A stretch of DNA of 64,000 nt from Lachancea dasiensis (taxonomy: Eukaryota; Ascomycota; Saccharomycetes; Saccharomycetales; Saccharomycetaceae), in NCBI GenBank assembly GCA_900074725.1, contig LT598459.1:816467-880466 (forward strand). The letters run 5' to 3'. The notes under the pieces are model-generated. The model worked only from the letters and a program-made list of their open reading frames with translations. It was not told where the DNA came from and made no database searches. The first letter of the stretch is position 1, and every line of letters begins with the position of its first letter. This document shows, in pieces, positions 1 through 9,595 of the stretch. A program made the translations under genes and the position numbers.

Positions 1-147
1 AGCTTTGAAAAATTTTCAATATTGTGGAAACTTTGAAAAAAAGAAGCGCAGACTATCACCTTGAACGTATGTGGTCGTTGATGACTAAGCGCTGACGTAA
101 TCGTTCTATGCATAGTCTTGTCCTCGAGGAAAGTTACCAGTGAACCA

Positions 148-2142
148 TCATCCTATAAGGAAGTGTGGGAAGCGTAGACGATTAGCACCGCCTGTGTAGG
201 CTATTGTAGCAACTGAAGAGGACGTGGTGAAGGATCTGGGAGCGGCAGAAGTGAAAAAAGATGGGGCAGGGGCATTCGAGGAGGAAGAGTCGAACACAAT
301 GAACGAGGCTGTAGATGAATTTGCCATCAACGCAGCGCTTGATGGAGAAGTTGCGGTATCTGCACTTGAGGGAGTGTTGACTGTGGTGCTGGAAGGAACC
401 TTGGGCGTAGGAAACGAGGCTATCGTTGTGTTTACGTCAAGCCCGGTGGAAGCGTCAGAGGACTGTATGCTAGTATGTGAGCTGAAGAAGCTTACACTGC
501 TGCGAATGAGGGCTGTTGAGCTGGATGCAACGCTCGATATGTCGAAAGTTGGGATGACAAGTGTCGAAGAGTCAGTTGCGTGATAGCGCTCGGTGCTGTG
601 GCCGAATGATTTGCTGTCTAATTCATTCGTGCGAGAAATATGACTGAGAGTTTCCGTGGGACCTGAAGATTCAGAAGTGCTCGAGCTTGTGGTTGCGTTG
701 GAGGTTATTTTAGAGTGGCTGGTAGAAAGTGTGGAGCTAGAAAAGTGAACGTGTGGGGTAAAAGCATTGTTGTTAGCTGTTGAGCAACTGCAACTTTCCG
801 TTTCCCATGTTGTGGAGCAGGTAGTGGTCAGCGTGTGACTAACGAGACTGGGGAGAGTGTCAGATCCTTTGGGAGCAATTGTAGAATATGAACTTTTTGG
901 CGATGAGACGCTCATATTTGTTGGCGGAGTGGTGGAGGCAGAGCTTGTGGAACTGGACATTTCTGGTGTGTACGCGGAGCTTGAAAGGCTGGAAGACGAG
1001 CTTGAAAAGCCGGAAGACGAGCCTGAAAAGCCGGAAGACGAGCCTGAAAAGCCGGAAGACGAGCCTGAAAGGCTGGAAGACGAGCTTGAAAAGCCGGAAG
1101 ACGAACTTGAAAAGCCGGAAGACGAGCTTGAAAAGCCGGAAGACGAGCTTGAAAAGCCGGAAGACGAGCTTGAAAGGCCGGAAGACGAGCCTGAAAGGCT
1201 GGAAGACGAGCCTGAAAGGCCGGAAGACGAGCCTGAAAGGCTGGAAGACGAGCCTGAAAGGCTGGAAGACGAGCCTGAAAGGCTGGAAGACGAGCCTGAA
1301 AGGCTGGAAGACGAGCTTGAAAGGCCGGAAGACGAGCTAGAGAGGCTCGAACTGCTTGAAAGGCTGGAAGAGCTTGGGATGCTGGAAGAGCTTGGGATGC
1401 TGGAAGAGCTTGGGATGCTCGGAGTGCTTGGGATGCTCGAAGTGCTTGGGATGCTCGACGTGCTTGGAATAATAATAGAGCTTGCAGAGCTTGCAGAGCT
1501 TGCCGAGCTTGCAGAGCTCGAAGTGCTAGAGAGGCTCGAACTGCTTGACAGGCTGGAAGATTTGCTGGAAGAGCTCGAAGTACTTAGGATACTGGTAGAG
1601 CTCGAAGTACTTGGACTGCTAGAAGAGCTCAGACTGCTGGAAATGCTGGAAGAGCTGGAAGCACTGGAAGAGCTGGAAGAGCTGGAAGAGCTTAGACTGC
1701 TGGAAGAGTTTGGACTGCTTGAAGCTGTCAGGCTCGTGGGAGTGGTCAAGGTACACGGCCTTGGGCAAGAAATCTCGGTTCTAGTCGTAGTCGAAGGTTT
1801 GAAGACCGCGCTTGAGTCACTCGTGGAACATAGTGACGTCCCGCTACTATCACCGCCTGTCGATTCAAATGCCGTTGTGGCACTATCTTGGCTAACGTAG
1901 GACGTAGAAAGAACATCTGAACTAATAACGCTCGTCAGGCGAGAGCTGCTAGCGCTTACACTAGGACTGGACTTACTGCAATCACTACTCGACGTCGTAA
2001 CTTCCACAGACAGTGTAGAGCACTCAGGACAAACGAACGAAGTAGACACAGACGTGGTTCTGATGGTGGTGGTATCAATAGCGATTACTCCATAGAACAG
2101 AGGAAGTAATCCCAACGACATCAAACACTTGGTAAAGAGCAT
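148..2142 (-). CDS. Ser-rich GPI-type cell-surface mannoprotein, Aga1-like
   Basis: A 664-residue protein, about half serine. It opens with a hydrophobic signal peptide (residues 1-22), then a short Cys segment (VCPEC, near residue 38), a long Ser-rich stalk of tandem repeats (about residues 130-400), a second Cys cluster (CSTTWETESCSC), a Ser/Thr-rich region and a short hydrophobic end. This layout fits an O-mannosylated wall protein. S. cerevisiae Aga1, which anchors the a-agglutinin binding subunit Aga2 by disulfides, has comparable pieces from memory: a CPTC motif, a late region ending in a KYHVTSS-like motif (here RYHATDSS) and a C-terminus around VTISQY..G (here VATIAYTGG). The hydrophobic tail is only about ten residues, short for a GPI signal, and no other frame downstream extends it. 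Fig2 or another mannoprotein family is the alternative. The ATG at 2142 begins a clear signal peptide. Confidence 0.55.
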   Translation of the reverse strand: MLFTKCLMSLGLLPLFYGVIAIDTTTIRTTSVSTSFVCPECSTLSVEVTTSSSDCSKSSPSVSASSSRLTSVISSDVLSTSYVSQDSATTAFESTGGDSSGTSLCSTSDSSAVFKPSTTTRTEISCPRPCTLTTPTSLTASSSPNSSSSLSSSSSSSSSSASSSSSISSSLSSSSSPSTSSSTSILSTSSSSSKSSSLSSSSSLSSTSSSASSASSASSASSIIIPSTSSIPSTSSIPSTPSIPSSSSIPSSSSIPSSSSLSSSSSLSSSSSGLSSSSSSLSGSSSSLSGSSSSLSGSSSSLSGSSSGLSGSSSSLSGSSSGLSSSSSGFSSSSSGFSSSSSGFSSSSSGFSSSSSSLSGSSSGFSGSSSGFSGSSSGFSSSSSSLSSSAYTPEMSSSTSSASTTPPTNMSVSSPKSSYSTIAPKGSDTLPSLVSHTLTTTCSTTWETESCSCSTANNNAFTPHVHFSSSTLSTSHSKITSNATTSSSTSESSGPTETLSHISRTNELDSKSFGHSTERYHATDSSTLVIPTFDISSVASSSTALIRSSVSFFSSHTSIQSSDASTGLDVNTTIASFPTPKVPSSTTVNTPSSADTATSPSSAALMANSSTASFIVFDSSSSNAPAPSFFTSAAPRSFTTSSSVATIAYTGGANRLRFPHFLIG
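985..1345 (-). repeat. 21-bp coding minisatellite in the Ser-rich stalk
   Basis: About 17 near-identical 21-bp units in tandem. On the coding (minus) strand each encodes a heptad of the type SLSGSSS, GLSGSSS or GFSSSSS. Units differ by a few substitutions but keep the reading frame. Arrays like this expand and contract by recombination and vary between strains, changing how far the N-terminal part stands off the cell wall. Confidence 0.9.
1362..1515 (-). repeat. 18-bp and 9-bp coding repeats in the Ser-rich stalk
   Basis: Next to the 21-bp array lie 18-bp units encoding SIPSSS/SIPSTS hexads (about 1362-1470) followed by 9-bp units encoding SSA triplets (about 1475-1515). They keep the frame of the mannoprotein and look like independently amplified repeats. 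Confidence 0.8.
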
Positions 2143-4081
2143 CTTTCAACAAATATGATTTGGTAATTGTTTCTTGGCATTCTTGAAGGCATGATAATCT
2201 GAGACCAAGTTCAATCGATTTTGCGTCAGTTCTTATACGTTTAATCAGTTGGTTCGGTTTTCAATGTGTCTTTATTTTGGAAATCGTGGTTGTATACGCT
2301 AACTTGGAGCTTTATAGACTGTCTGGCTATTGTAAGTCCCGAAAGGGAAAGAACCTGAGAGGATCTCACTCGTTGGTAAACATCAGTATATGCCTCAAGG
2401 CTAGGGATTCTGATACATCTGCAACCTCGAAGCTAGAATTTGGCTATTATGAACCCTCTTTTGCCCCACATTATTTCAAACTCTGAATCCAAAAATATCG
2501 ACAAGCGTCTACAGTCTGGGAAACTCACCGTGAAATTACCCAGTTCATCCACACTAATGTTCACCTAGATTTTTCGATACGGCAAGTTCGTGAGGCTATT
2601 TGGGACTATTAGTGGCACTCGTAGACAAACGTATTTTCTCGAGATGATCTATTATCCGTTTCCCGGCGTCAGGATTACTGAATGAAGGGAGGAAATGGCC
2701 GAGTCATCAACATTGACAATGCCAAAAAGCAATTTCAGTATAGGAAATGCTAAGAGCTGTATATAAATGACTTCTTCGATCTTTGATGTTAGTTTGCTCT
2801 TCGAGTTGGGATAATTATGGTTAGAAGCGGTTTCAAGTTTGTTTTCTACACTTATTTTCAGCGATTTTTATTAGCAACGCTCCTCAACGCTCTAGGTAGG
2901 CATCAGCGACACATAGTATAAATGTTCGTAACGCTAGCAACTATTTTGTATATATTTAAGTGTTTGTTTCTGTCCCACCATTGTTGCCTTCTGGTCTTGT
3001 AATTTTTAGCGAGTGCATTCACTCCCAGCTGGTTGTGTATGTTTGTTATGGATGTTATCAGGCCTTCGAAGCTTTTCCTCTTCGTTTGACTGTGCTCAGA
3101 TTGACATAGACTCTCAGTCATGGACTCTCTTTTTAATAAGGAGTCAGCGTCACTGGTACCTAGCTTACAAAACTGTTCATTCAGTTCTTTGCTCCATTTC
3201 CTGATCTCACCTCTGCGTATTGGATAGTAGATCTGTTTGGAGAATAACTCCTACTTGGCTCCCTGTGGTTATGTGGACGATGAACCTAGCACCATATTCG
3301 TGACGTGCAGCCGGTATTTGTACAAAAGTGGTGAAGTTTAGGCATGATAACCATTGATAACTCTACACGTTATAATAATTTTTAAACTGTTAAATGATTG
3401 AGATGCCTGACCAAGGCATCTTTTCTGTAATCGCTGTCGCGTTGGTTGTTTATCCACTTCGAACAATCTTGTTTTACTGACGCGGTCAATGTCACTTCGT
3501 ACTATTATGACACTATGCTGATACTTCCTAAAATCCATTTTCACGCTATTCAGTCCACAAAAGTTCATTGCCATCTGGTGGTTCTGACGGCACCATACCT
3601 ACATATGAGGCTAATGACTTGGACAAAATCTTACTAATTTCCGGTTTTTGCTCATTGACTTGACCAATTCTTTTTCTTCGCACCATTAATGAGTCTATTT
3701 CATTAACCTTCGGCAACTTCATAATTTCGGCAAGTTTTCTAACATTGGATATAGGTTTACCCAAGGCCCATTCGAACGTCAAACCACCGTACGCGAACCA
3801 TAGTCAGCAAGACTGACTGCCAAGAACGCCATACAATCTCTGGGTATCTTCTGTTGTAAGCCCATCGAATCTCACCACCAGGACTGTAGCATTCTTAGCA
3901 GCCAAAAATGCCATTTTGCAAGAACGGCACAAGCCCGCTTAAAAATCGTCTGCGTTTGCAACATAGCTTGAAAACTACTTACTTGATATATCTTGTATCC
4001 TTTATTCCCCGTATTTTTCAGATGTAACGCTGAAATATGCTGACCATGAGATGCTATTTAAACTGAGATGCCCCTACAATA
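2143..4081. other. Gene-free stretch of 1.9 kb
   Basis: No convincing gene. Short open frames of 60-78 codons occur on both strands without recognisable similarity or good composition. On the minus strand between about 3340 and 3950 there are protein-like fragments in more than one frame that could be a decayed gene or transposon (see findings). The 2143-2700 part should hold the promoter of the Aga1-like gene. Confidence 0.6.
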
Positions 4082-5170
4082 TTACTTTGTAGATCGCGGA
4101 ATCTTGTTTGCACTACCAGATGATTTCATCGACAAACGTCGCCTTCGATACCCACCCGCTTCTGGAGCATCCGGCTTAAAATCCGCGTTTGCCAAACTTG
4201 GGGCAGGCAGTGGGCTATACAAGTGTGGAAATTCGTCGTTCATTTTGGGAGTGAATGGGACGGGCGAAGGGACCGAATTGCGCTTTCTTTGCAGCAACAG
4301 TGTGGGAGTCAGGGTGTCGATCGGTACCGCCGAAGAAGACGGTCTTCTCGAAGGCACTGGACTTGTACAGTTGGGAGTAAGGGCCAACACACTGGTCGAG
4401 TTGCTGCTGGCATTGCTTGTGACGTTGATGTTCGGGGCATTATGGGCACTGCCGAGGACACCTCCATGGAAGCTGCCGTCACTAACGTTGCTATTGAGGG
4501 AGGGCCTGCGAGAGACTTGCGATGGAAGCACAGAACCGGTGGTTACAGGGGCCGGAGTTTGGGGGTCTCCGTTGAGCACAGCAGTAAGGTTCTTGCGCAA
4601 CCGATTATTTTCGTCTTTGAGCTGATCAATCTCGCGTAACAGCCGCACCACGATGGCATCCTGTTCCTTCTCCATCTCGTTGATGATTTCCTCCGAAGAA
4701 AGCCGTCTGGGCTTGGCTCGGAGCGACGAGGATGGAGAGACTGACAGTAGAGAGGAGGCCGAAGACGAAGACGATGTATGAGCTGGCATAATGGGCCTGG
4801 CCACACTCGCGTTGCTGGGCGTTACAGACTTCCCCGAAACTGATTTTCGGGCCGGTGAGGGTGCCTTGAAACCATGCAAGCTTGATCTGGAGCCCATGCT
4901 TGGATTTACCGTCGCCGACGAAAGAGTGTAGTTGTGCTCCTTGTCGTGATCTAGGTGGCTTCCTTGTTCGCGATAGGCCACTTTAGTGTCCTTGGAGTCC
5001 TCTGCAGTGTGCGACGTTTTGGTTTCTGTGACGGGTGTCGTTACCTCAAATGGGTCTATGGGTGTAGCGTCCGGGATTTGCTGGACACCCAGCGACGTCG
5101 AATGAGGCAATGTGGGATCAAATTCGAACGGTTTCTTATACAGCGTCACGCCTTTAACTTGCGCCTCCAT
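4082..5170 (-). CDS. RTS3: Rts3-like protein, putative PP2A-associated
   Basis: A 362-residue, mostly disordered protein rich in Ser, Pro and Thr. The only ordered part is a probable coiled coil at about residues 160-200, starting near RRLSSEEIINEMEKEQ and continuing through IVVRLLREIDQLKDENNRLR. The C-terminus is basic (RRRRLSMK). Position supports RTS3: in S. cerevisiae YGR161C lies beside TIF4631 (YGR162W) and GTR2 (YGR163W), and here the gene lies on the outer side of the same block in matching orientation. Rts3 is described as a putative component of protein phosphatase 2A complexes and its biochemical role is poorly known. S. cerevisiae Rts3 is shorter (about 263 residues). The ATG at 5170 is the first in frame. 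The assignment rests mainly on gene order and the coiled coil. Confidence 0.55.
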   Translation of the reverse strand: MEAQVKGVTLYKKPFEFDPTLPHSTSLGVQQIPDATPIDPFEVTTPVTETKTSHTAEDSKDTKVAYREQGSHLDHDKEHNYTLSSATVNPSMGSRSSLHGFKAPSPARKSVSGKSVTPSNASVARPIMPAHTSSSSSASSLLSVSPSSSLRAKPRRLSSEEIINEMEKEQDAIVVRLLREIDQLKDENNRLRKNLTAVLNGDPQTPAPVTTGSVLPSQVSRRPSLNSNVSDGSFHGGVLGSAHNAPNINVTSNASSNSTSVLALTPNCTSPVPSRRPSSSAVPIDTLTPTLLLQRKRNSVPSPVPFTPKMNDEFPHLYSPLPAPSLANADFKPDAPEAGGYRRRRLSMKSSGSANKIPRSTK

Positions 5171-6947
5171 GGCTCGCTTGCTTCGTAGGCTTTTCGTGCG
5201 AGTTATACGACGAAGCCTCTTTTCATGAGAGAGCCAGATTTTACTTCTACGTCTATCAAGTCCGCCTTACCTTATATACGTCGAGACCTCGCACGAACGG
5301 TCTTTGTCACACATTTTATCACCCGGCAGACGGAGGAAAGACGCTTTCGCTCCACGTTTGTCAGAATTCGCACATAATAATCTTTGCAAGTGATAGTGGC
5401 TTTTGCGTCGTGTATCTCCATGCAACTCGCATCACAAACTGCCTCAGTGTCATCTTTTCCGTTTTAGCATCACCGATTTGATTAAAAAGAATTCCCTCGG
5501 CGTGGCTGTTTTCAGGGAAGCGACCGCTACAGTGATTTGTGCAATTCTGGAGCCTACGGTCACTGTTGGGACAACAATCCGCTAAACTGCTGCGTGAACG
5601 CCACGTAGTTTGTCTCGGCCTGTCTCTCTCTCTGGTCTGTTTCAGTAGACGTACTGCGAAGCCTCCCCACTACGTACATTCATCCTCACCTCTTCTAGCT
5701 ACCTAGGTATACTATCTATCGAAGTGTACTATCTTTTCCACCATCTATCAATTTAGGTAGTTATCTGCCAGAGTCCCAGAGATTCTAGAACCCACCTAGA
5801 GCTACCTCTGAAACACATGGCCCTCATCTCGAGACTAGCATTGCAGACTTGCCAACGTAGAACCACAAGGAAAACGAAGTAAGACGAAACGGAGCAAAAT
5901 GTGATTACACGATAATTGATAAAGCAGAAGATAACAGTAAAGTGATGGCTGCAGAAAGTCACGGATGACATGGATGACTGAATGGGACCTTAGGGGTTTG
6001 GCTTAGAGGGTCAGTGTGCATCATCAAGAAAAGCGAGAAGCAAGGCACCCAGGCGAGCTGGCCCTGGGGTGCTGCGGAGACAGGGACAACTTCGTGGGTT
6101 AACAAAGACTGCACATTCAGCGTATAAGTAGTTTTGTGGGCACTTATGGGCATTGACCGACAGACTCTCGCACGTTTACGTAGCCCACAAATGTTGACCG
6201 TACTAAATAAGAAGCTTCAGTCACTTCGTCCTTTGATGTCATAAGGTATCTTCTGAAGCCAACACTTGATGAACCGGCATGTGTCACTGATTTGGCTTGT
6301 GCAAAGGTGACAGGCGTATTTTCTGCCCTGGTTTGCCTTGCAAATAAAAACTTCTAGACTGGTTGTCATGTATATATTTAAAATCTTCACATCAGACTAC
6401 TCTTCTTCCTGTCTTACGTATCGACCATCGTGAGTGCCGCTAGGGCCATCACAGTCGGCGTTGATGCAGTCAGCTTTGCGATCTCCATTTCCGACGGGTT
6501 TGATGGACTCGATGTTTTGAAGCACGATGCTCAGTGGTAACCGCTATTTCAACACAGGAATTATGCTCCGGACTACGAAGGCGAGTCGATCAGGCACATT
6601 GTTGCGAACTATATGAGATTTTTGCGACAACAGCGAAGCGCTTGTCGTTATCTTTCAACGGTGCTCCCAAAAGCGCTATTTCATTGTGGAATGCAGGGGG
6701 GATGCCAGAAATCGTGACACGCGCCAATTCCGAACTCCGGTTACGGTGCGACCTGGTATGGGAGTGAGGATAAGCAGGGTAGTCAACGTAAACAGGATGA
6801 AATTGCTTTTCGATGACTATTGGGCATCGTTGGGTGCAGGTCAGTAAATTGGTCCTGTCCGTCACTGCGAATTCCGTTGACCTCGAGATGTCACATGCTT
6901 TATACTAGGAGTGTATAGAAGGCTCGGTTATGGCTACCTCAATAATT
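5171..6947. other. Intergenic region of 1.8 kb before tRNA-Val
   Basis: Contains the RTS3-like promoter (5171 to about 5600) and a CT-rich run near 5620-5640. Frames up to 91 codons exist on both strands (for example 6590-6865 minus and 6534-6767 plus), but they overlap each other and lack recognisable motifs. I see no gene and no clear structural RNA here. Confidence 0.6.
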
Positions 6948-7021
6948 GGTTTCGTGGTCTAGTCGGTTATGGCATCTGCTTAACACGCAGAACGTCCCCA
7001 GTTCGATCCTGGGCGAAATCA
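6948..7021 (+). tRNA. tRNA-Val (anticodon AAC)
   Basis: A 74-nt cloverleaf. The acceptor stem GGTTTCG pairs with CGAAATC, followed by discriminator A. The anticodon stem TCTGC/GCAGA encloses a loop carrying AAC, and the T loop is GTTCGATCC. There is no intron. It is nearly identical to the yeast tRNA-Val(AAC) I recall. Confidence 0.97.
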
Positions 7022-7022
7022 A

Positions 7023-7028
7023 TTTTTT
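7023..7028 (+). terminator. Pol III terminator of tRNA-Val
   Basis: A run of six T residues starts two bases after the tRNA end, the normal RNA polymerase III stop signal. Confidence 0.85.
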
Positions 7029-7174
7029 GCTCCAACTAACCCTGCTAGGCCGGGAGTCCTATGTAGCTTCTCAAGTTCGTACAACTGCTCATGTGGAAAC
7101 GGAATGCTAGTAACTATGAGGGAAAGAGTACTGGAGATCCGGTATTTAGAGGATTACCTTTCTATTGCGCGTAC

Positions 7175-7765
7175 CTAGGCCCACGCCACGGCAGCCAAAA
7201 GTCGCGAGAAATCGTCGTTTACGCTGTCCGCCAGTGGCTGTGGTGCTTGAGCCAATACTTTCTCTATCGCACTGACAACGCTCTCGGTGTCGCAACGCAG
7301 AGCGGAGACTAAGTGTCCACGTGACTCGAACTTTTCAGCTATTTGCAATTGGTGGTTATCCATCAGATCGGTATTGGCCACCACCACCAGTGGTTTCTGT
7401 AAGCGCAAGGCGTCTAGGATAGAGCCCGTACCTGCGTGCGAAACAACCACGTCCGCGTGTAACCGCAGCAAATCCTGTATTCGCGTTGTGAATTCAAAAG
7501 CGCATATTTCAACACCACAGGGACTTATCCAAGCTTTTGAATCAGCTGCCAAGTCTGCGAGAGCACCTGGAGAACCCTCCACGCCTGGCAGTTGGTCCAG
7601 AAGTGTTTGTTGGAAATGATTTGCATAGCCCTTTCCGTATTGAACGACTAGACGATCAAATCGCCATGTTTTCAGTTGGTACAGAAACTGTTCGGTAAGC
7701 ACGGCTTTGACCAATAGGGGGAAGGGGACCGTGGCTCCACACGTTACGACGATAGTTCGGCCCAT
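7175..7765 (-). CDS. ALG13: UDP-GlcNAc transferase catalytic subunit Alg13
   Basis: A 196-residue protein (S. cerevisiae Alg13 is 202). It is the cytosolic catalytic half of the Alg13-Alg14 enzyme, which adds the second GlcNAc to dolichol-PP-GlcNAc on the ER surface. Visible family motifs are VTCGATVPFP at residues 8-17, a segment near residue 110 containing VVSHAGTGSILDALR, and a following MDNHQLQIAEKF. These form the GT28-type fold and nucleotide-sugar site. The enzyme needs the membrane partner Alg14, which is not encoded here. The gene is divergent from RPT6 as in S. cerevisiae (YGL047W/YGL048C). The ATG at 7765 lies directly before the conserved VTCGAT, as expected. Confidence 0.95.
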   Translation of the reverse strand: MGRTIVVTCGATVPFPLLVKAVLTEQFLYQLKTWRFDRLVVQYGKGYANHFQQTLLDQLPGVEGSPGALADLAADSKAWISPCGVEICAFEFTTRIQDLLRLHADVVVSHAGTGSILDALRLQKPLVVVANTDLMDNHQLQIAEKFESRGHLVSALRCDTESVVSAIEKVLAQAPQPLADSVNDDFSRLLAAVAWA

Positions 7766-7881
7766 TGCTTGGGTTAGTATTCGTTATCCTGGCCCGCGCG
7801 ACACAACCGTTTCGGTACTTGTGCCGAAGTAGGGTTATAATCCACGCTTGTAAATTAGTGTCTAACTCTCATGAAAACGAT

Positions 7882-8085
7882 TCATGTCACGTGACATATA
7901 TATCTATATTTATTTGATGAACTTTTTGTGACAGGCTTAGGCTTACCTTCCGTTTTGTCAGCTGTAGCGGTACAGCCCTTTGTGTCGTGGAACTTAGCGT
8001 AGAGTACGGGGAAGCCGGTGAAATTCGTTACTAACAAGCATGCAGCGACCCATTTCTTGACGATCACTTCATACTTTCCTGTCAT
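7882..8085 (-). CDS. Possible small membrane protein, unknown function
   Basis: An ATG-started frame of 67 codons in the ALG13-RPT6 divergent gap. The product would have a short basic start, one hydrophobic segment at about residues 11-28 (containing WVAACLLVTN) and a Lys-rich polar tail. That shape resembles small mitochondrial or ER membrane proteins, but I recognise no family. It lies between two close promoters and could be a chance frame. Confidence 0.25.
   Translation of the reverse strand: MTGKYEVIVKKWVAACLLVTNFTGFPVLYAKFHDTKGCTATADKTEGKPKPVTKSSSNKYRYICHVT
7884..7897. promoter_or_regulatory. 14-bp palindrome with CACGTG E-box
   Basis: ATGTCACGTGACAT is a perfect 14-bp palindrome about 120 bp upstream of ALG13. 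It contains TCACGTGA, the kind of site bound by Cbf1 and other bHLH factors. AT-rich DNA follows, but no CDEIII-like element, so it is not a centromere. It also overlaps the end of the small frame at 7882-8085. Confidence 0.45.
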
Positions 8086-8280
8086 TAATATGACCTCTCT
8101 AGAGGTAAATTATCTTCCCATCACTGGCGAGCTGGTACACCTCGAAAGGCACACAAGTCCGTCGGCAGCTTCAAGCTGGTTGGAGACGGTCTGAGAAGCT
8201 TGGTGAGTGGGTGACGACTGTATAAGCATCTGTGCCCATGGTTTCCGTATGTGATGATATGATTGCCCTTTAATTTAAAC

Positions 8281-8289
8281 GGTGGCAAA
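8281..8289 (+). promoter_or_regulatory. PACE element (Rpn4 site) of RPT6
   Basis: GGTGGCAAA is an exact match to the proteasome-associated control element, 89 bp upstream of the RPT6 ATG. Rpn4 binds this element to co-induce proteasome genes. Confidence 0.85.
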
Positions 8290-8377
8290 CAACGAAAGGT
8301 AATAATGACATCTCGATATACTTCGGCCAAAATCAATTACTCTCATTAAGAGACGCAAAATCGTTTATTCCGCTTCA

Positions 8378-9595
8378 ATGAGTGCTGTTGCTGTCAGTGA
8401 AGTCTCACTTAACACCCATGAAAGCGGTATCAAACCATATTTCGACCAGAAGGTCCAGGAAACAGAATTGAAGATTAGGGCCAAAACCCAAAATCTAAGA
8501 CGTTTGGAAGCACAGAGAAACGCTCTTAACGATAAAGTGCGCTTCATCAAAGATGAGCTGCGGCTTCTACAGGAGCCTGGCTCATATGTTGGTGAGGTGG
8601 TGAAAGTGGTTTCGGACAAAAAGGTGCTCGTCAAAATCCAGCCCGAGGGGAAGTATATTGTGGATATTGCCAAAGACATCAATGTCAAAGACCTCAAAGC
8701 TTCACAGCGCGTGTGTTTGAAGAGCGATTCCTACGCACTGCATAAAATTTTGGAGAACAAAGTAGACCCCTTGGTGTCGCTCATGATGGTGGAAAAAGTG
8801 CCGGATTCTACGTACGACATGGTCGGAGGTTTGACAAAGCAGATCAAAGAAATCAAAGAGGTTATTGAGCTACCTGTGAAGCATCCGGAGTTGTTTGAAA
8901 GTCTCGGAATCGCGCAACCGAAGGGTGTCATTCTCTATGGTCCTCCGGGAACAGGTAAAACACTGTTGGCGAGAGCTGTGGCGCACCACACCGACTGCAA
9001 ATTCATCAGAGTCAGCGGTGCTGAACTTGTACAGAAATACATTGGTGAAGGGTCGCGAATGGTGAGAGAGCTGTTTCTCATGGCTCGCGAACATGCCCCT
9101 TCCATCATTTTCATGGACGAAATCGATTCTATCGGTTCCAGTCGTGTCGAAGGAGGTTCCGGCGGTGGAGATTCTGAGGTGCAAAGAACCATGTTAGAAC
9201 TCCTGAATCAGCTTGACGGTTTTGAAACCTCTAAAGACATCAAGATCATCATGGCCACCAACAGATTGGATATTCTGGATCCAGCGCTATTAAGGCCCGG
9301 CAGAATCGACCGTAAGATTGAGTTTCCACCACCAACTGTTGCCGCAAGAGCAGAAATTTTGCGCATTCACTCGCGTAAAATGAACTTGACCCGTGGGATC
9401 AATTTGCGGAAAATTGCAGAAAAGATGAATGGATGTTCAGGCGCTGATGTCAAAGGTGTTTGTACGGAAGCAGGGATGTATGCCCTTAGGGAAAGAAGGA
9501 TCCACGTTACTCAAGAAGACTTTGAGCTTGCGGTGGGTAAGGTTATGAACAAGAATGACGAAACTGCAATCTCCGTCGCAAAACTATTCAAGTGA
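8378..9595 (+). CDS. RPT6: 26S proteasome regulatory ATPase Rpt6
   Basis: A 405-residue AAA ATPase, the same length as S. cerevisiae Rpt6 (Sug1). It is one of six ATPases in the base ring of the 19S particle that unfold substrates and open the 20S gate. An N-terminal coiled coil (about 22-68) is followed by an OB domain (about 68-140). The AAA module has Walker A GPPGTGKT at 188-195, Walker B FMDEID near 245-250, the sensor/arginine-finger region with ATNRLD and [11 protein letters not shown], and a C-terminal helical lid. The last residues (KLFK) fit the tail seen in this subunit. It is divergent from ALG13, with a PACE element in the shared gap. Confidence 0.98.
   Translation: MSAVAVSEVSLNTHESGIKPYFDQKVQETELKIRAKTQNLRRLEAQRNALNDKVRFIKDELRLLQEPGSYVGEVVKVVSDKKVLVKIQPEGKYIVDIAKDINVKDLKASQRVCLKSDSYALHKILENKVDPLVSLMMVEKVPDSTYDMVGGLTKQIKEIKEVIELPVKHPELFESLGIAQPKGVILYGPPGTGKTLLARAVAHHTDCKFIRVSGAELVQKYIGEGSRMVRELFLMAREHAPSIIFMDEIDSIGSSRVEGGSGGGDSEVQRTMLELLNQLDGFETSKDIKIIMATNRLDILDPALLRPGRIDRKIEFPPPTVAARAEILRIHSRKMNLTRGINLRKIAEKMNGCSGADVKGVCTEAGMYALRERRIHVTQEDFELAVGKVMNKNDETAISVAKLFK

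Noticed and set aside
857-1900. A 347-codon Glu/Leu-rich plus-strand frame opposite the Ser-rich gene, and a Lys-rich one at 888-1340
   Set aside because: They are antisense images of the in-frame 21-, 18- and 9-bp Ser repeats. A repeat length divisible by three keeps all frames open, and they lack any domain or credible start context.
7773-7779. Exact TACTAAC (minus strand) just before the ALG13 ATG, suggesting an intron
   Set aside because: There is no suitable donor upstream, no acceptor at a workable distance, and the ATG at 7765 already gives a normal Alg13 N-terminus.
7884-7960. CDEI-like TCACGTGA followed by AT-rich DNA as a centromere
   Set aside because: The AT-rich part is short and no CDEIII-like TTCCGAA core follows at the right spacing.
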